64,000 nt of DNA from Burkholderiales bacterium (GTDB lineage: Bacteria; Pseudomonadota; Gammaproteobacteria; Burkholderiales; SG8-39): positions 1-64,000 of the forward strand of contig JADGRQ010000015.1 in NCBI GenBank assembly GCA_017880775.1. The letters are read 5' to 3'. The first letter of the stretch is position 1; the number at the start of each line of letters is the position of its first letter. The position numbers and the translations under genes were made by a program. A model generated the notes under the pieces. That model saw only the letters and a list, made by a program, of their open reading frames with translations, was not told where the DNA came from and ran no database searches. Of the stretch, positions 17,421-26,918 are shown piece after piece.

Positions 17421-17527
17421 GGGCGCCCCTAACTTTAGGTCGAACGGACGGGCCGCGAGCGCCGTGCCATCATTAACTGCTGTGCTGGCCCGCCGCACAG
17501 CAATACTCTAGCTACCTGCCATCAAAG

Positions 17528-18673
17528 ATGCGTTTCGTGGATGCATTCTGGAAACACCGTAACGAGCCAGACAAGTCACTGGATGCGTACCTGAAGGAAC
17601 GCCGGTTGGCACTGGGTAATAGCATCGCTGATCGGCACATGGTCTATCTGGACACCAAGTATTGGCTTTTGCTCAGGGACCATAGGCTAGGCCGATCGGA
17701 GGACCCGGTAATCGCCAGACTCTCAGTTCTCCTCGAAGACGGGGTGCGGTCGGCAAAACTAATTTGCCCAATTAGTACCGATATCTTTCTGGAGATACTC
17801 AAGCAAACCGACCCCGTGACGCTCAAGTGCTCGGTTGATCTGATCGACACGCTGTCAGAAGGTGTTTCAGTGCTGGCGCCTGACGAAAGGGGGCAAATGG
17901 AATTGCTACACTTCGTGCGGAAGACTCACTTCGGCGAGGCGAGCTGCCACTCGCCGGAGGTATTCGTATGGACCAAACTAGCCTACGTTCTTGGTTTCAC
18001 TGCCCCGCACGATACCCGATTCTCCCCGGAGGAAGAGCTTGTCATTCAGAAAAGTTTTCTCGACCAGATGTGGGAAGCCTCGCTCGCAGACATGATCGAT
18101 ACGATAGGGATCAACGCCATTCGCGAGATGCCGAGGATGCCCGATATTTCTGAGCATTTAAATGTAGGCAAGCTGGCCCATGCAAGCGAGAACGACTCAT
18201 TCGAAGCGGCATTCCTCTCGGAAGTTGCTGGAATCCTAGACACACTCAAACCGGACTTCGGCGAGATGTTTTCCTATCTGGAGGAGGGTCTTGGAGGGGG
18301 AGCGACGAAGAAGGAGATTTCAGCCAGCGGCGGTCCACAGCAGTTCGCAAATCTTATTTATCACGGCTTCCGACTCAAGCGCTTCTCTACCGAACTGCCC
18401 AGTATTAGGATACCGGCCACACTCCAAGCTGCGATTCTCTGGGAGCCGAACAGGAAATACAAACCCACTGATATGCATGATATTGGGCACGCCGAAGTAG
18501 CTCTACCGTACTTCGATACGTTCCTGACAGAGCGCAGTCTTCGCCACTTACTCACAAGGACTGATCTTGGGTTGGATCGTCTTTACAGATGCACAGTGAT
18601 CTCAGATCCGAACCGTGCAGTTGAGGAGGTAGAGAAGATAGTTAGCCGACCGGCATCTGCGATGGACGGCTAA
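17528..18673 (+). CDS. PIN-like domain protein (381 aa)
   Basis: A large protein whose conserved acids are spread along the chain as in PIN-like nucleases. VYLDTKYWLL near the start supplies D42. CPISTDIFLEIL contains E89. A C-terminal block DMHDIGHAEVALPYFDTFLT supplies D315, D318 and D330. About 180 residues of helical sequence are inserted between the first and last blocks, so it is far longer than VapC toxins (about 130 residues). No antitoxin-like ORF is adjacent. PIN-like nucleases cut RNA, and long versions occur in defence islands. Its end faces the methyltransferase gene, 65 bases away. Confidence 0.75.
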   Translation: MRFVDAFWKHRNEPDKSLDAYLKERRLALGNSIADRHMVYLDTKYWLLLRDHRLGRSEDPVIARLSVLLEDGVRSAKLICPISTDIFLEILKQTDPVTLKCSVDLIDTLSEGVSVLAPDERGQMELLHFVRKTHFGEASCHSPEVFVWTKLAYVLGFTAPHDTRFSPEEELVIQKSFLDQMWEASLADMIDTIGINAIREMPRMPDISEHLNVGKLAHASENDSFEAAFLSEVAGILDTLKPDFGEMFSYLEEGLGGGATKKEISASGGPQQFANLIYHGFRLKRFSTELPSIRIPATLQAAILWEPNRKYKPTDMHDIGHAEVALPYFDTFLTERSLRHLLTRTDLGLDRLYRCTVISDPNRAVEEVEKIVSRPASAMDG

Positions 18674-18738
18674 TCTCTGCTGCTGAGCTACACGTTGATA
18701 TGCAGAGCCCACTGCTTCGTTACGCTGCGACAGATGGG

Positions 18739-21700
18739 TCACGCAATCAACGCGAGCCCGTCTTTTCTTCTGCGCACGCGGCCCACGGCTACCAGTGTGT
18801 CGACGATTTGCGGCAGGCGTTTTTTCCACGCACCGCGACCGGTGAAGCATGCCGCGATGGCGTCATCGGCCAGCGGTGCGCGCGCTGCAGTCAGTACTTC
18901 GGCTACCGCTTTGACCTGCGCGGGCAGCGTGGCCGGCCACGGACGGCGTTCGCCTGGCTCGGCGGCAACCGCAGTTTCTTGACCGGTGGCGATCTTAAGC
19001 TGCTCAGCCGGCCGCGTTTGCGGCTGGCCCGATGCCGGAACCTGGAACTCGGGCCTCAGCCAACGGATCAGGCCGCGCTGTTCTTCGGCCGCGCGCTCGG
19101 CGTTGAGTGCGACCAGCCGTTCGAGCAGAGAATCGTCAAGCGCGCGCTTACAGTCGTCGCGCGTCGCCCGCGCGCCGTTCTTACCGGCAGCCGCATTCCC
19201 GTTCACCACTTCCAGCAGCGGCGCGAGATCGCTCCAGCCATAGGCATCGAGCACCGCGCGGTCGAGTTCGTCGTGCAGCGTCTTGAGCACCGCGACCAGC
19301 CCATGCTCGTGGATTACTTTCTCTTTCGCATTGAGCGCTTCGCCAGCCTTCAGTTTTTCGAGCACGTTGTACATACCGGTCAGCGTGAGGTCGACGTGTT
19401 GTGCCTGCTGGCGTTTGCGGTGTGCATCGAGTTCTTCTGCAAGGGTGCGGATGCGAATCTTGAGTTCAAGTTTGGCGTCAGGGAATGGAAAAGTTTCAAA
19501 GCAATTTGTTTTGACATAGACCGGGTCGTTTCCAACTCCGAGCCAACTACCGGCGGCAAGCGCCCACGCGTCGTGTGGAGTGCTCGAAAGCACGCCCAGA
19601 TCGTGCGCATCATCTAGCGCGATAGCAACGAGTTTGTTGTCCGGCAGGATCGACGCATCGAGGAACTGGAACGTGCGGTGTTTCGCAGTCTCTACTGTTG
19701 CGACATAACGCGGCAGGCCAACAAGGGCCATCCGCAACTGGCGGCGAGGTTCGCCAAACATCCACCAGTTGTTGCGGTAACTTGCTCGAGCATTTTGATC
19801 GCGCTCTGGCTTGACCCGTTCGATCACTCGCTGAAAGACCGCCGGAAAGCGTTCGCGCACCTGCTCTGCATTCAGCCCAAATAAATCGATCACCATCACG
19901 CCGCGTGGCCTATCGGTCAAGTCACGGCCGTTGCGATAAGGACGAACGTGCCGCTCAATCCCAGCCACGCTACCTAGGCCAAGCGCTGTGGCTTCTTCTT
20001 GTGTAACGATGAAGCCTGCACCGAAGAGTTGCACGCCGCGATTGCTGAGGTCGCGATTGCCTTCAAGCTGCGCCGCGTCTATAACGTTTGCGCCGGTAGT
20101 CAGATCGGCATGTATCACGCCCTGCTTGGCCACCAGCGTAACGTCGATCGCACCATCACCAACAGGTGTTTCCGCCACAGAGGTGAGCAGCGCACCCGCG
20201 CCAGTTTGCAGCGTGCCGACGGTCATCGCGATCCGTACCGCTGCGCCGTCCGCACTGTCGACCCACGGGTGATCGGGAATCGCGAAAGCGAGTGACAGCG
20301 GAGGTTTCCCGCCCAAGTGTCGTTCCAGAACACGCCGGCTGAAAGTCTGCCGCAGGCTGTTGGTCGTGATTAGGCCGAAGCGCCGCAGCTTACCGGCCCG
20401 CGTCAGCTCAGCGGCTTGATCCCACCAATGCATGACGAAGTCCGCTGACTCCGGAACCTCGGGCCAGGTTTTGCGCAGCGATTCGGTGTAGCCGTCGCCG
20501 AGCGCAGCACGCATCGAAGCCGCACCGATAAACGGCGGATTGCCAATTACGAAATCCGCTTGTGGCCACTCCGCTTTGCGCGGGTTGATGTATTTCTCGA
20601 CTGGCGAACGGGCCGTCTCGTCGGGCACATCTTCTCCCGTGACGGGGTGCTTCTTCATCGTTTTGCCATCCCAACGCGTGACCGGCACGCCGCGCTCGTC
20701 GGTCACGTATTCGATGCGGTCATACGCGAGCACCGCATCGCGGCATTCGATGTTGTGAAAATCTTTCAGCACCGGTTGCGGCGGCATGACCTGGCCGCGC
20801 GTGCGGAAGTGCCACTGCAGGTAGCCGATCCACAGCACCATCTCGGCGATCTCGGCCGCGCGCGGGTTGAGTTCGATGCCGAGCAACTGATGCGGATCGA
20901 CCGATACGCCTTGCAGATCAAGGCGTCCTCGCGTATCGCCAAGTTCATCGAGCTGGTTGAGCACTTCGCCTTCGAGCCGCTTGAGGTGTTCGAGTGTCAC
21001 ATACAGAAAGTTGCCCGAGCCGCACGCCGGGTCGAGCACACGTACCTCGCACAGGTGCCTTAGAAAGTCCCGCACCTGTTGTTGGGCCTCGTTCAGCTTG
21101 CCCTCGCCGGCCAGCACGAGCGCCGCGGCCTGGGCGATCTTCCAGTCCTCTCGCAGCGGTTCGACGATGGTCGGCAGCACCAACCGCTCGACATAAGCGC
21201 GCGGCGTATAGTGCGCGCCGAGCGCATGGCGCTCGATGGGATCGAGCGCGCGTTCGAGCAGCGTGCCGAAAATGGCGGGCTCGACCTCGCGCCAGTTAGC
21301 GCGCGCGGCCACCAGCAGCAGGTCGATCTGATCACGGGTTAGCGGCAGCACCTGCGGGTTCTTGAACAGCTTGCCGTTGAACTTCAGCAGATCAGCGCGA
21401 ACGGCAGCAGAGAATTCACCACGATCCATCGCGCGCCAGACTTCGCCCACCAGCGGTATGAACTGCTCGGTCTTGTCTTTCAGGCTTTCGAGCAAATCGA
21501 CGAACGCGCGTTTGGGCAACAGACCGACATCCTCGGCGAACATCGAAAACAAACAGCGGCTCAGAAAGCCCGCGACAACCTCGGGTGCGTGCCCGGCTGC
21601 TTCGAGCACGCGGGCCACTTCGGCCAGCCGCTCGGCCACATCGCGCGTGACCTTGGCGGATAGTCGCGTCGGGTCCAGCGACAGCGGATCAAGCCACACC

Positions 21701-22230
21701 GCGCGCAGACGCTGGCGGGTGACGTCATCGCGCAGATCGGCAAGCTGAACGCGATGCGAACGCGGGTCGGGAAACGGCGTGTAGGTTGCGCCGGAACGCG
21801 TGAACTCGGCGTATAGCTCGATCACGTTGCCGACATCGACCACCAGCAGGAACGGCGGGCGGCCTTCCGCGGCCGGCAGCGCGCGGGCATATTGCTCGGC
21901 CTGACCACGGGCGCGCAGGAGCGCGTCGTCGAAACCCTTGCCCCCGACCTGTTTGACCTTCTTTGCTTCGAGCACGAACGTCGCGCGGCGGTAGCAGTCG
22001 ATGAAACCGGGCGACTCGGTGCCGTCGCCGTGGCGGAAAGTAATGCGGCGCTCGAACACGTAGGCGTTGTCGCGCGTATCCTCGCGGGCCGGGTCCGGCG
22101 TGGGCAGTTCGAGCAGCGTGCACAACTCATGCACGAAAAGCTGATAGTTCGCACGCTCCGAGCCGCTGGCGGATTGCCAGCGCGCGATGAACTTTTCTAC
22201 GGCCTTTTCGGAACGGATGGGAAAACTCAT
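18739..22230 (-). CDS. MmeI-like (type IIL/IIG) restriction-modification enzyme, adenine DNA methyltransferase
   Basis: A 1163-residue polypeptide. The N-terminal domain has a PD-(D/E)xK-like site (D78 in GFIDCY and E88-A-K90 in VLEAKK). A helical spacer follows (~190-340). The gamma-class N6-adenine methyltransferase core has SAM motif [10 protein letters not shown] (400-408) and catalytic NPPF (564-567). The C-terminal ~450 residues contain the target-recognition region and a helical tail. This is the MmeI order of nuclease, spacer, methylase and recognition in one chain, which needs no separate methylase. The related BREX PglX family lacks the N-terminal nuclease. No specificity subunit is nearby. 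The start overlaps a 28-codon ORF by ATGA. Confidence 0.88.
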   Translation of the reverse strand: MSFPIRSEKAVEKFIARWQSASGSERANYQLFVHELCTLLELPTPDPAREDTRDNAYVFERRITFRHGDGTESPGFIDCYRRATFVLEAKKVKQVGGKGFDDALLRARGQAEQYARALPAAEGRPPFLLVVDVGNVIELYAEFTRSGATYTPFPDPRSHRVQLADLRDDVTRQRLRAVWLDPLSLDPTRLSAKVTRDVAERLAEVARVLEAAGHAPEVVAGFLSRCLFSMFAEDVGLLPKRAFVDLLESLKDKTEQFIPLVGEVWRAMDRGEFSAAVRADLLKFNGKLFKNPQVLPLTRDQIDLLLVAARANWREVEPAIFGTLLERALDPIERHALGAHYTPRAYVERLVLPTIVEPLREDWKIAQAAALVLAGEGKLNEAQQQVRDFLRHLCEVRVLDPACGSGNFLYVTLEHLKRLEGEVLNQLDELGDTRGRLDLQGVSVDPHQLLGIELNPRAAEIAEMVLWIGYLQWHFRTRGQVMPPQPVLKDFHNIECRDAVLAYDRIEYVTDERGVPVTRWDGKTMKKHPVTGEDVPDETARSPVEKYINPRKAEWPQADFVIGNPPFIGAASMRAALGDGYTESLRKTWPEVPESADFVMHWWDQAAELTRAGKLRRFGLITTNSLRQTFSRRVLERHLGGKPPLSLAFAIPDHPWVDSADGAAVRIAMTVGTLQTGAGALLTSVAETPVGDGAIDVTLVAKQGVIHADLTTGANVIDAAQLEGNRDLSNRGVQLFGAGFIVTQEEATALGLGSVAGIERHVRPYRNGRDLTDRPRGVMVIDLFGLNAEQVRERFPAVFQRVIERVKPERDQNARASYRNNWWMFGEPRRQLRMALVGLPRYVATVETAKHRTFQFLDASILPDNKLVAIALDDAHDLGVLSSTPHDAWALAAGSWLGVGNDPVYVKTNCFETFPFPDAKLELKIRIRTLAEELDAHRKRQQAQHVDLTLTGMYNVLEKLKAGEALNAKEKVIHEHGLVAVLKTLHDELDRAVLDAYGWSDLAPLLEVVNGNAAAGKNGARATRDDCKRALDDSLLERLVALNAERAAEEQRGLIRWLRPEFQVPASGQPQTRPAEQLKIATGQETAVAAEPGERRPWPATLPAQVKAVAEVLTAARAPLADDAIAACFTGRGAWKKRLPQIVDTLVAVGRVRRRKDGLALIA

Positions 22231-22313
22231 GCGCCCCAGCGCGCGCTCTTGACCGTCCTGGCGCGCGAATCGCGCTTGCGCCGGAGCGGTTGGCGAGCGA
22301 TCTGGCTTCTCAT
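22227..22313 (-). CDS. Possible 28-aa leader peptide coupled to the restriction-methyltransferase
   Basis: A 28-codon frame ([20 protein letters not shown]...) that is extremely Arg-rich. It is preceded by AAAGGACAGCCC, a reasonable ribosome site, and its stop overlaps the methyltransferase start as ATGA. The methyltransferase itself has no good ribosome site, so its translation may depend on this ORF. Arg-rich leader peptides can also delay modification-enzyme expression; that role is inferred, and the ORF may be fortuitous. Confidence 0.35.
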   Translation of the reverse strand: MRSQIARQPLRRKRDSRARTVKSARWGA

Positions 22314-22459
22314 GGGCTGTCCTTTGAGCGTTCGGGTCGTATGCAAATCGGCTTTATGACGAATGTTGCCTTTGTTGAGCACGATCAAGCAAGGGCAGGC
22401 GCGCTCAGGGCCGAACGCGCTCGCGGAAGAACTCCTTGGACGCTGCTGGCGCGATGTTG

Positions 22460-22642
22460 TTAGGCCGCCTGTTGCGTATCCGGCAGCGGCCTGGGCTGGA
22501 ATCCGACAATACGCGTTTCGTGCACCGCTTGGCGCCGACGCAGGTCGGCGCAAATCGCAGCGAGATCGTGATGCATTTCCTCGGCATACGCCGCGCGCGC
22601 CGCTCGCACTTCCTCGACAATCGGATCGTTCCAGGGTTCCAT
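22460..22642 (-). CDS. Candidate antitoxin of the adjacent PIN toxin (60 aa)
   Basis: A 60-residue protein beginning MEPWNDPIVEEVRAARAAYA, mostly one acidic/amphipathic helix followed by a proline-rich tail. It lies 4 bases downstream of the PIN gene on the same strand. Small proteins with this N-terminal pattern regularly accompany PIN genes of this type in the order toxin then partner, so it is a candidate antitoxin. No DNA-binding motif is obvious. Between it and the methyltransferase only the 28-codon ORF is found. Confidence 0.65.
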   Translation of the reverse strand: MEPWNDPIVEEVRAARAAYAEEMHHDLAAICADLRRRQAVHETRIVGFQPRPLPDTQQAA

Positions 22643-22646
22643 GGTT

Positions 22647-23120
22647 TCATGCCTCCATCAGTTCTTCAGGCGTGCACAGTTGCGGGGACGCGATGCCTCT
22701 GGCGCGGCACAGCGCGTCAATGCGCGGGCGCACGTGCGCGCTGGCGATATGGCGGCAGTTCCAGGTGAGTAGATAGTCCGCGCCATGCCAGGCGGCCACC
22801 GCGACATGGAGCGCGTCGAGCGTCGCTTGCGGCGGCATCGCCCCGGCGGCCAGAATGTCGCGCGCCAATTTCTCGACCTCCTGGTTGATGTCGAGAACTG
22901 GAAACGATTCCAAGCGCGCAAGCCGTAGCGCGGCGGCCTGTTGGTCGCCGGCGCCCGCTTCCCGGATCACCGCCTCAGAGATGTAGAGATCGTATTTCGC
23001 GCTCTCATTGCTCCACCACTGCCGGGTGATCTCCTGGTGCGCCGCCACCACCAAGTCCCGGCTCGGACGGGCGTGCAGATAGCTGATCACCGAAGTCTCA
23101 ACGTAGACGCGCTTTTGCAT
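22647..23120 (-). CDS. PIN-domain toxin, VapC-like
   Basis: A 157-residue PIN-domain ribonuclease. Acidic residues are E8 (in VYVETSVISYL; Glu instead of the usual Asp, typical for this subfamily), E49, D102 (LDALHVAVAAWHGADYLLTWN) and D115. Length fits VapC-like toxins with a short C-terminal extension. It is transcribed first, with the candidate antitoxin 4 bases downstream. It is divergent from the orphan ribbon-helix-helix gene at 23342; the 221 bases between them contain no other gene. Confidence 0.85.
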   Translation of the reverse strand: MQKRVYVETSVISYLHARPSRDLVVAAHQEITRQWWSNESAKYDLYISEAVIREAGAGDQQAAALRLARLESFPVLDINQEVEKLARDILAAGAMPPQATLDALHVAVAAWHGADYLLTWNCRHIASAHVRPRIDALCRARGIASPQLCTPEELMEA

Positions 23121-23341
23121 CGGAAAATGTTAGCGAGCGGGCCTGATTGCAGCAGAACTCTTCATTGCTTCCCCGATCGGTGGAATGCAGCGCCATTCTA
23201 GCGCGCTCCAGTCCGGATTTCTCACACAGGGAACAAGGCGGGCGCCGCGATCGCACCCAGGGAGATATCGCAGGACCGGTGACTGGCGCGCAAGGGTGAC
23301 GGCACATTGACAGGAAATCATGAAGGCAGCAATGTGACGCT

Positions 23342-23578
23342 ATGCGCACCACACTTGATTTGCCCGACGAACTCCTGAAGCGGGCCAAGATTGAAGCGGT
23401 CGAGCGCGGCACGAGCCTGCGCGATCTCGTGGGCGCGGCGCTCGAACGCGAGCTCAATCGCCCGCCGGAGCCCAAGCCCATGCGCAAGCGCGCGCTGAAA
23501 CAGGTCTTGCTCGACACTGCTGCGCCGACAGGGATTGCCGTACCCGCCAGAGGTAACTTGAAGCTACGGCGCGTTTGA
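23342..23578 (+). CDS. Ribbon-helix-helix antitoxin (VapB-like), apparently orphan
   Basis: A 78-residue protein with the RHH signature MRTTLDLPDELLKRAKIEAVERG and a flexible C-terminal tail that would bind a toxin. Normally a vapC gene follows directly; here the next gene is a Bug-type receptor whose first ATG overlaps this stop as TGATG. No VapC-like frame is present downstream. It may be a decayed module or a stand-alone regulator, or it may neutralise the divergent PIN toxin 221 bases away. Confidence 0.8.
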   Translation: MRTTLDLPDELLKRAKIEAVERGTSLRDLVGAALERELNRPPEPKPMRKRALKQVLLDTAAPTGIAVPARGNLKLRRV

Positions 23579-24591
23579 TGTTTTTTCCGGACGCGATAAC
23601 CGCAAGCGTGCATCGCACAAGTAACCGTTCGCTCGCCGCACTTGCGATGGCGTGCATGCTGGCCTTAGCTGCGTTTCCGTCTTTTCCGCAGGGCTATCCC
23701 AACAAACCCATACGCCTGATCGTGCCGTGGCCTCCGACCGGTACGGTGGACATTCTCGGGCGTATGCTCGGACAGAAGCTCTCCGAGAACATGGGGCAGT
23801 CCGTGCTGGTCGACAACCGCGCAGGGGCCAACGGCATCATCGGATCCGAGGCGGCCGCCAAGGCGGCGCCGGATGGCTACACACTCCTCGTCGACAACAT
23901 CACCGGCCACGCCATCAACGCCACGCTGCAAAGCAAAATGCCATTCGACAGTCTGCGCGACTTCGCGCATGTCAGTCTGCTGGCGTGGGTTCCCGACGGC
24001 ATCGTCAGCCTGCCGTCGCTTCCGGTGAAGAACATCCAGGAATTGATCGCGCTCGCCAAGGCGCGGCCGGGGCAATTGACCTACGCATCGTTTGGCATCG
24101 GCAGCAGCGCGCACCTCGCGGGAGAGTTGTTCAAGATCATGGCGGGCGTGGACATGCTGCACATCCCCTACAAGGGAGGCCAGCCGGCGATCACCGATCT
24201 GCTCGCCGGACAGGTGACGATCTATATCCCGGTCCTCCCCTCGGTGGTCCCGTTGTCCAAGGCGGATCGTCTGCGTCTGCTGGCCGTCACCGGGGCGCGG
24301 CGCTCCTCGGCGATGCCGGACGTTCCCACCGTCGCGGAATCGGGATTGCCCGGCTTCGAAGCCATCAACTGGTTCGGCCTCATGGCGCCTGCGGGCACGC
24401 CGCCCGAGATCGTCGGCCGCCTCAATGCGGAGACTGCGAAGGTGCTGCAGGCCCCGGATATGCGGGACAAACTCGCCTCGCTCGGCTTCGAGATCCAGTC
24501 GAGCACGCCGCAGGAATTCCACGCCCTGCTCAAGAGCGAAACCGAGAAATGGGCCAAGGTCGTAAAGGCGTCGGGGGCGCGTGCCGAGTGA
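23578..24591 (+). CDS. Tripartite tricarboxylate transporter-type receptor (Bug/TctC family)
   Basis: A 337-residue periplasmic binding protein. A hydrophobic signal ends near SFPQG, then the family start YPNKPIRLIVPWPPTGTVDILGR. GQSVLVDNRAGANGIIG, PDGYTLLVDN and MAPAGTPPEIV are diagnostic. ATG at 23578 overlaps the antitoxin stop. A GTG at 23608 would give a more standard signal-peptide length, so the true start may be there. Ligand unknown; no TctA/TctB membrane genes are nearby, as is usual for Bug proteins. Confidence 0.9.
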   Translation: MFFPDAITASVHRTSNRSLAALAMACMLALAAFPSFPQGYPNKPIRLIVPWPPTGTVDILGRMLGQKLSENMGQSVLVDNRAGANGIIGSEAAAKAAPDGYTLLVDNITGHAINATLQSKMPFDSLRDFAHVSLLAWVPDGIVSLPSLPVKNIQELIALAKARPGQLTYASFGIGSSAHLAGELFKIMAGVDMLHIPYKGGQPAITDLLAGQVTIYIPVLPSVVPLSKADRLRLLAVTGARRSSAMPDVPTVAESGLPGFEAINWFGLMAPAGTPPEIVGRLNAETAKVLQAPDMRDKLASLGFEIQSSTPQEFHALLKSETEKWAKVVKASGARAE

Positions 24592-24625
24592 CACCGCAAC
24601 CTGGTTTCTGTCACGCCGCCCGCCC

Positions 24626-25327
24626 TTACGGGCTGCGCAGTATTTCGAGGATCGCGAGCGCCCGCGCCATGGAAAACTCGCGTGTTTTCGGATCGAATGC
24701 CTGGGAGTTGCCGGGCATCATGTAGCCGTGGAGCACGCCGGGGAAGACGTGGAGATCGAGATTTTTCTTGCGCGCCGCTAGCGCGCGGTAGGCCTCCAGC
24801 ACCTCGGGCGGCGCCATGCTGTCCTGGTCTCCCCAGAGGAGGCACACGGGCTTCTCGACACCTTCCAGCTCGCCGATGAAATCTTTCATCTGCGTCGAAT
24901 GGCAGCCGATACCGGCGTCGTAGCCCAGGCGCGCGGGGCCGAGGATCGCGTAGGGCCCGCCGTAGCAGAATCCCATGGCCGCCGCGCGGCCGTTGCACAA
25001 CGGATGCCGCCGCAGTTCGGCGAGCGTGTCGGCCATGTCGGCTTCGCCCGCACGGATCTTTTCCAGTCGCGGCTGCCCGCGCGGCGCCGAGCGCGGGTCG
25101 TCGCGTGCAAGCGGCCCGGGCGCGCTCGAGCGCCAGAAGAGGTCGGGCGCGGCGGCGATATAGCCGTGCGCGGCGAATGCGTCGGCGATTGCGCGGACGT
25201 CGCCATCCACACCGTGGATCGCGGAGGCGAGCACGACCGCGGGAACTTTCATCGCACTGTCGGGCACCGCAAGATAGCAATCGAATTCGCCACCGGCCGC
25301 GCGGATTGTGATGTCTTTGCCTGGCAT
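24626..25327 (-). CDS. Dienelactone hydrolase family protein
   Basis: A 233-residue alpha/beta hydrolase. The triad is visible as C121 in GFCYGG, an acid near D167-D169 (LWGDQD) and H200 in VLHGYM. The start at 25327 gives the family N-terminus (MPGKDITIRAAGGEFDCYLA). It is downstream of an MFS transporter gene on the same strand (26 bases), with which it may be co-transcribed. The substrate is unknown. It is convergent with the Bug receptor. Confidence 0.88.
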   Translation of the reverse strand: MPGKDITIRAAGGEFDCYLAVPDSAMKVPAVVLASAIHGVDGDVRAIADAFAAHGYIAAAPDLFWRSSAPGPLARDDPRSAPRGQPRLEKIRAGEADMADTLAELRRHPLCNGRAAAMGFCYGGPYAILGPARLGYDAGIGCHSTQMKDFIGELEGVEKPVCLLWGDQDSMAPPEVLEAYRALAARKKNLDLHVFPGVLHGYMMPGNSQAFDPKTREFSMARALAILEILRSP

Positions 25328-25353
25328 GTGCGCTGCACTCTCCGTTATGCCGC

Positions 25354-26610
25354 TCAGGCGGCAGGTTTCGGTTTTTCCAGATTCGGCAGCAGCCAGGCGA
25401 CCAGGCCGATCGCCGGCAGGTACGAGCACAGCTGATAGACGAATGCTATGCCGTGCGCGTCGGCGATCCACCCCATCGCCGCCGCGCCGAGGCCGCCCAG
25501 GCCGAAAGCAAAGCCGAAGAACACGCCCGAAACCAGGCCGACGCGCCCGGGCAGCAATTCGTGCGCGTAGACCAGGATCGCCGGGAATGCAGAAGCCATC
25601 AGCATGCCGATGATGATCGTCAGCACGGCGGTCCAGAACAGGTTCGCATAAGGCAGCGCGAGCGTGAACGGCAGCGCACCGAGGATCGAGATCCAGATCA
25701 TCGGCCGACGGCCGATCCTGTCCGAGAGGACGCCGCCCGCCAGCGTGCCGACAGCGATCGCGGCCATGAATATGAAGAGCTGCACCTGCGCGTCCTGCAC
25801 CGACAGTTGAAACCGCTCGATCAGGTAGAACGTGAAGAACGACGTCAAGCTGGAGCTGTAGACGTTCTTCGAGAACACCAGCAGCATGAGCACGAAGACG
25901 AAGAAGATCGCGCGTGTCCCCGGCACGCCCGTCGCGCCGGCGGCTGCACGCGCCGCGGTGTGCGAGGGACCCAGCCGCGCCGCGTACCACATGCCCACGC
26001 GCGTCAGCACGGCCATCGCCAGCAGCGCGGCGAGCGAAACCCACGCGATCGCCCCCTGGCCTCGCGGCAGGACGATGAATGCGGCGAGCAACGGTCCGAC
26101 CGCGCCGCCGAGGTTGCCCCCGACCTGGAACAGCGCCTGCGCGATCCCGTAACGCCCGCCCGAGGCCATGCGCGCGACCCGCGACGCTTCCGGGTGGAAC
26201 ACCGCCGATCCGGTGCCGACGAGCGCTGCGGCGAGCAGCACCGTCGCATATTCGTCCGCCGTCGAAAGCAGAATGAGCCCGATCAGCGTCGAACCCATGC
26301 CGATCGCCAGCGAATAGGGCTGCGGCCGCCTGTCCGTGTAGATGCCGATTGTCGGCTGCAGCAGCGACGCAGTGAGCTGGAACGCGAGCGTGATCATGCC
26401 CACTTGCGCGAAGTCCAGGTGGAGCTGCTGTTTCAGCATCGGGTACAGCGCCGGGATCAGCGACTGCATGAGGTCGTTCAGCAGGTGGCTGAAGCTGAGC
26501 GAAATCAGGATCGGGAATACCACTGCCTGCGCTGGGACAGGCGCCGCCGTCCCTGGAGGGTTTGCGGCAGGCATTGCGGCGTCGGCGGTCGCGGTCTTCT
26601 GCATCGGCAT
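25354..26610 (-). CDS. MFS transporter, fosmidomycin-resistance (Fsr)-like
   Basis: About 418 residues with 12 membrane helices. SHLLNDLMQSLIPALYPMLK in the first helix and DRRPQPYSLAIG, with a repeated motif DRIGRRPMIW between halves, place it in the Fsr group of major-facilitator exporters. The start is uncertain: ATGs at 26610 and 26604, and a longer frame from 26643 or 26676, are possible and none has a strong ribosome site. It probably exports small molecules; substrate unknown. Confidence 0.85.
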   Translation of the reverse strand: MPMQKTATADAAMPAANPPGTAAPVPAQAVVFPILISLSFSHLLNDLMQSLIPALYPMLKQQLHLDFAQVGMITLAFQLTASLLQPTIGIYTDRRPQPYSLAIGMGSTLIGLILLSTADEYATVLLAAALVGTGSAVFHPEASRVARMASGGRYGIAQALFQVGGNLGGAVGPLLAAFIVLPRGQGAIAWVSLAALLAMAVLTRVGMWYAARLGPSHTAARAAAGATGVPGTRAIFFVFVLMLLVFSKNVYSSSLTSFFTFYLIERFQLSVQDAQVQLFIFMAAIAVGTLAGGVLSDRIGRRPMIWISILGALPFTLALPYANLFWTAVLTIIIGMLMASAFPAILVYAHELLPGRVGLVSGVFFGFAFGLGGLGAAAMGWIADAHGIAFVYQLCSYLPAIGLVAWLLPNLEKPKPAA

Positions 26611-26676
26611 CCAGCCAGTGGTGCAATCGGGGACAGCCGCCATTGTCCGGCATGCCGGCGCACGCCGCCACTCCAC

Positions 26677-26886
26677 TCACATCACTCGCCGGAGCTTCTG
26701 CAGCGAGCGCATGCGCCAAGGTATTGGGCGGTCCGGAAACATCCGCGGGAACTCTACGTAGCTCACTTCGCCGACGTAGATGTCGCCCTTCGAATCGACC
26801 GCGAGGCCTTGCGGGGCGATGAATTTCCCCGTCTCCAGGCCGGGACCGTCCTCTCCGCCCAGCCGCGCGCCCAGAATGACGGACAT
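26677..26886 (-). pseudogene. 3' fragment of an NHL/six-bladed beta-propeller gene
   Basis: The fragment reads LETGKFIAPQGLAVDSKG DIYVGEVSYVEFPRMFP and ends MRSLQKLRRVM, matching only the last blade and C-terminal tail of NHL-repeat proteins. The rest of the propeller is missing; upstream is the intact dsrE-like gene. An ATG at 26886 could allow translation of 69 residues, but a functional propeller is not possible. It shares the 19-nt string at 26695-26713 with the remnant at 14425-14505. Confidence 0.7.
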
Positions 26887-26918
26887 CAAGGGTCCTTTGG
26901 CACCATCAGCCCGGACGC

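Noticed and set aside
17421..17527. attC-like half site (CCCTAAC followed by an imperfect stem)
   Set aside because: The matching distal R' box (GTTRRRY) and a full stem are absent, no integron integrase is present, and only one site was seen.
18700..19617. 305-codon plus-strand frame opposite the end of the restriction-methyltransferase
   Set aside because: The minus-strand protein continues here with helical-domain sequence expected of MmeI-like enzymes; the antisense frame shows no motif.
18739..22230. BREX PglX or DISARM methyltransferase
   Set aside because: The methylase has an N-terminal PD-(D/E)xK-like domain and no BREX (brxA, brxC, pglZ, brxL) or DISARM (drmA, drmB) genes are nearby.
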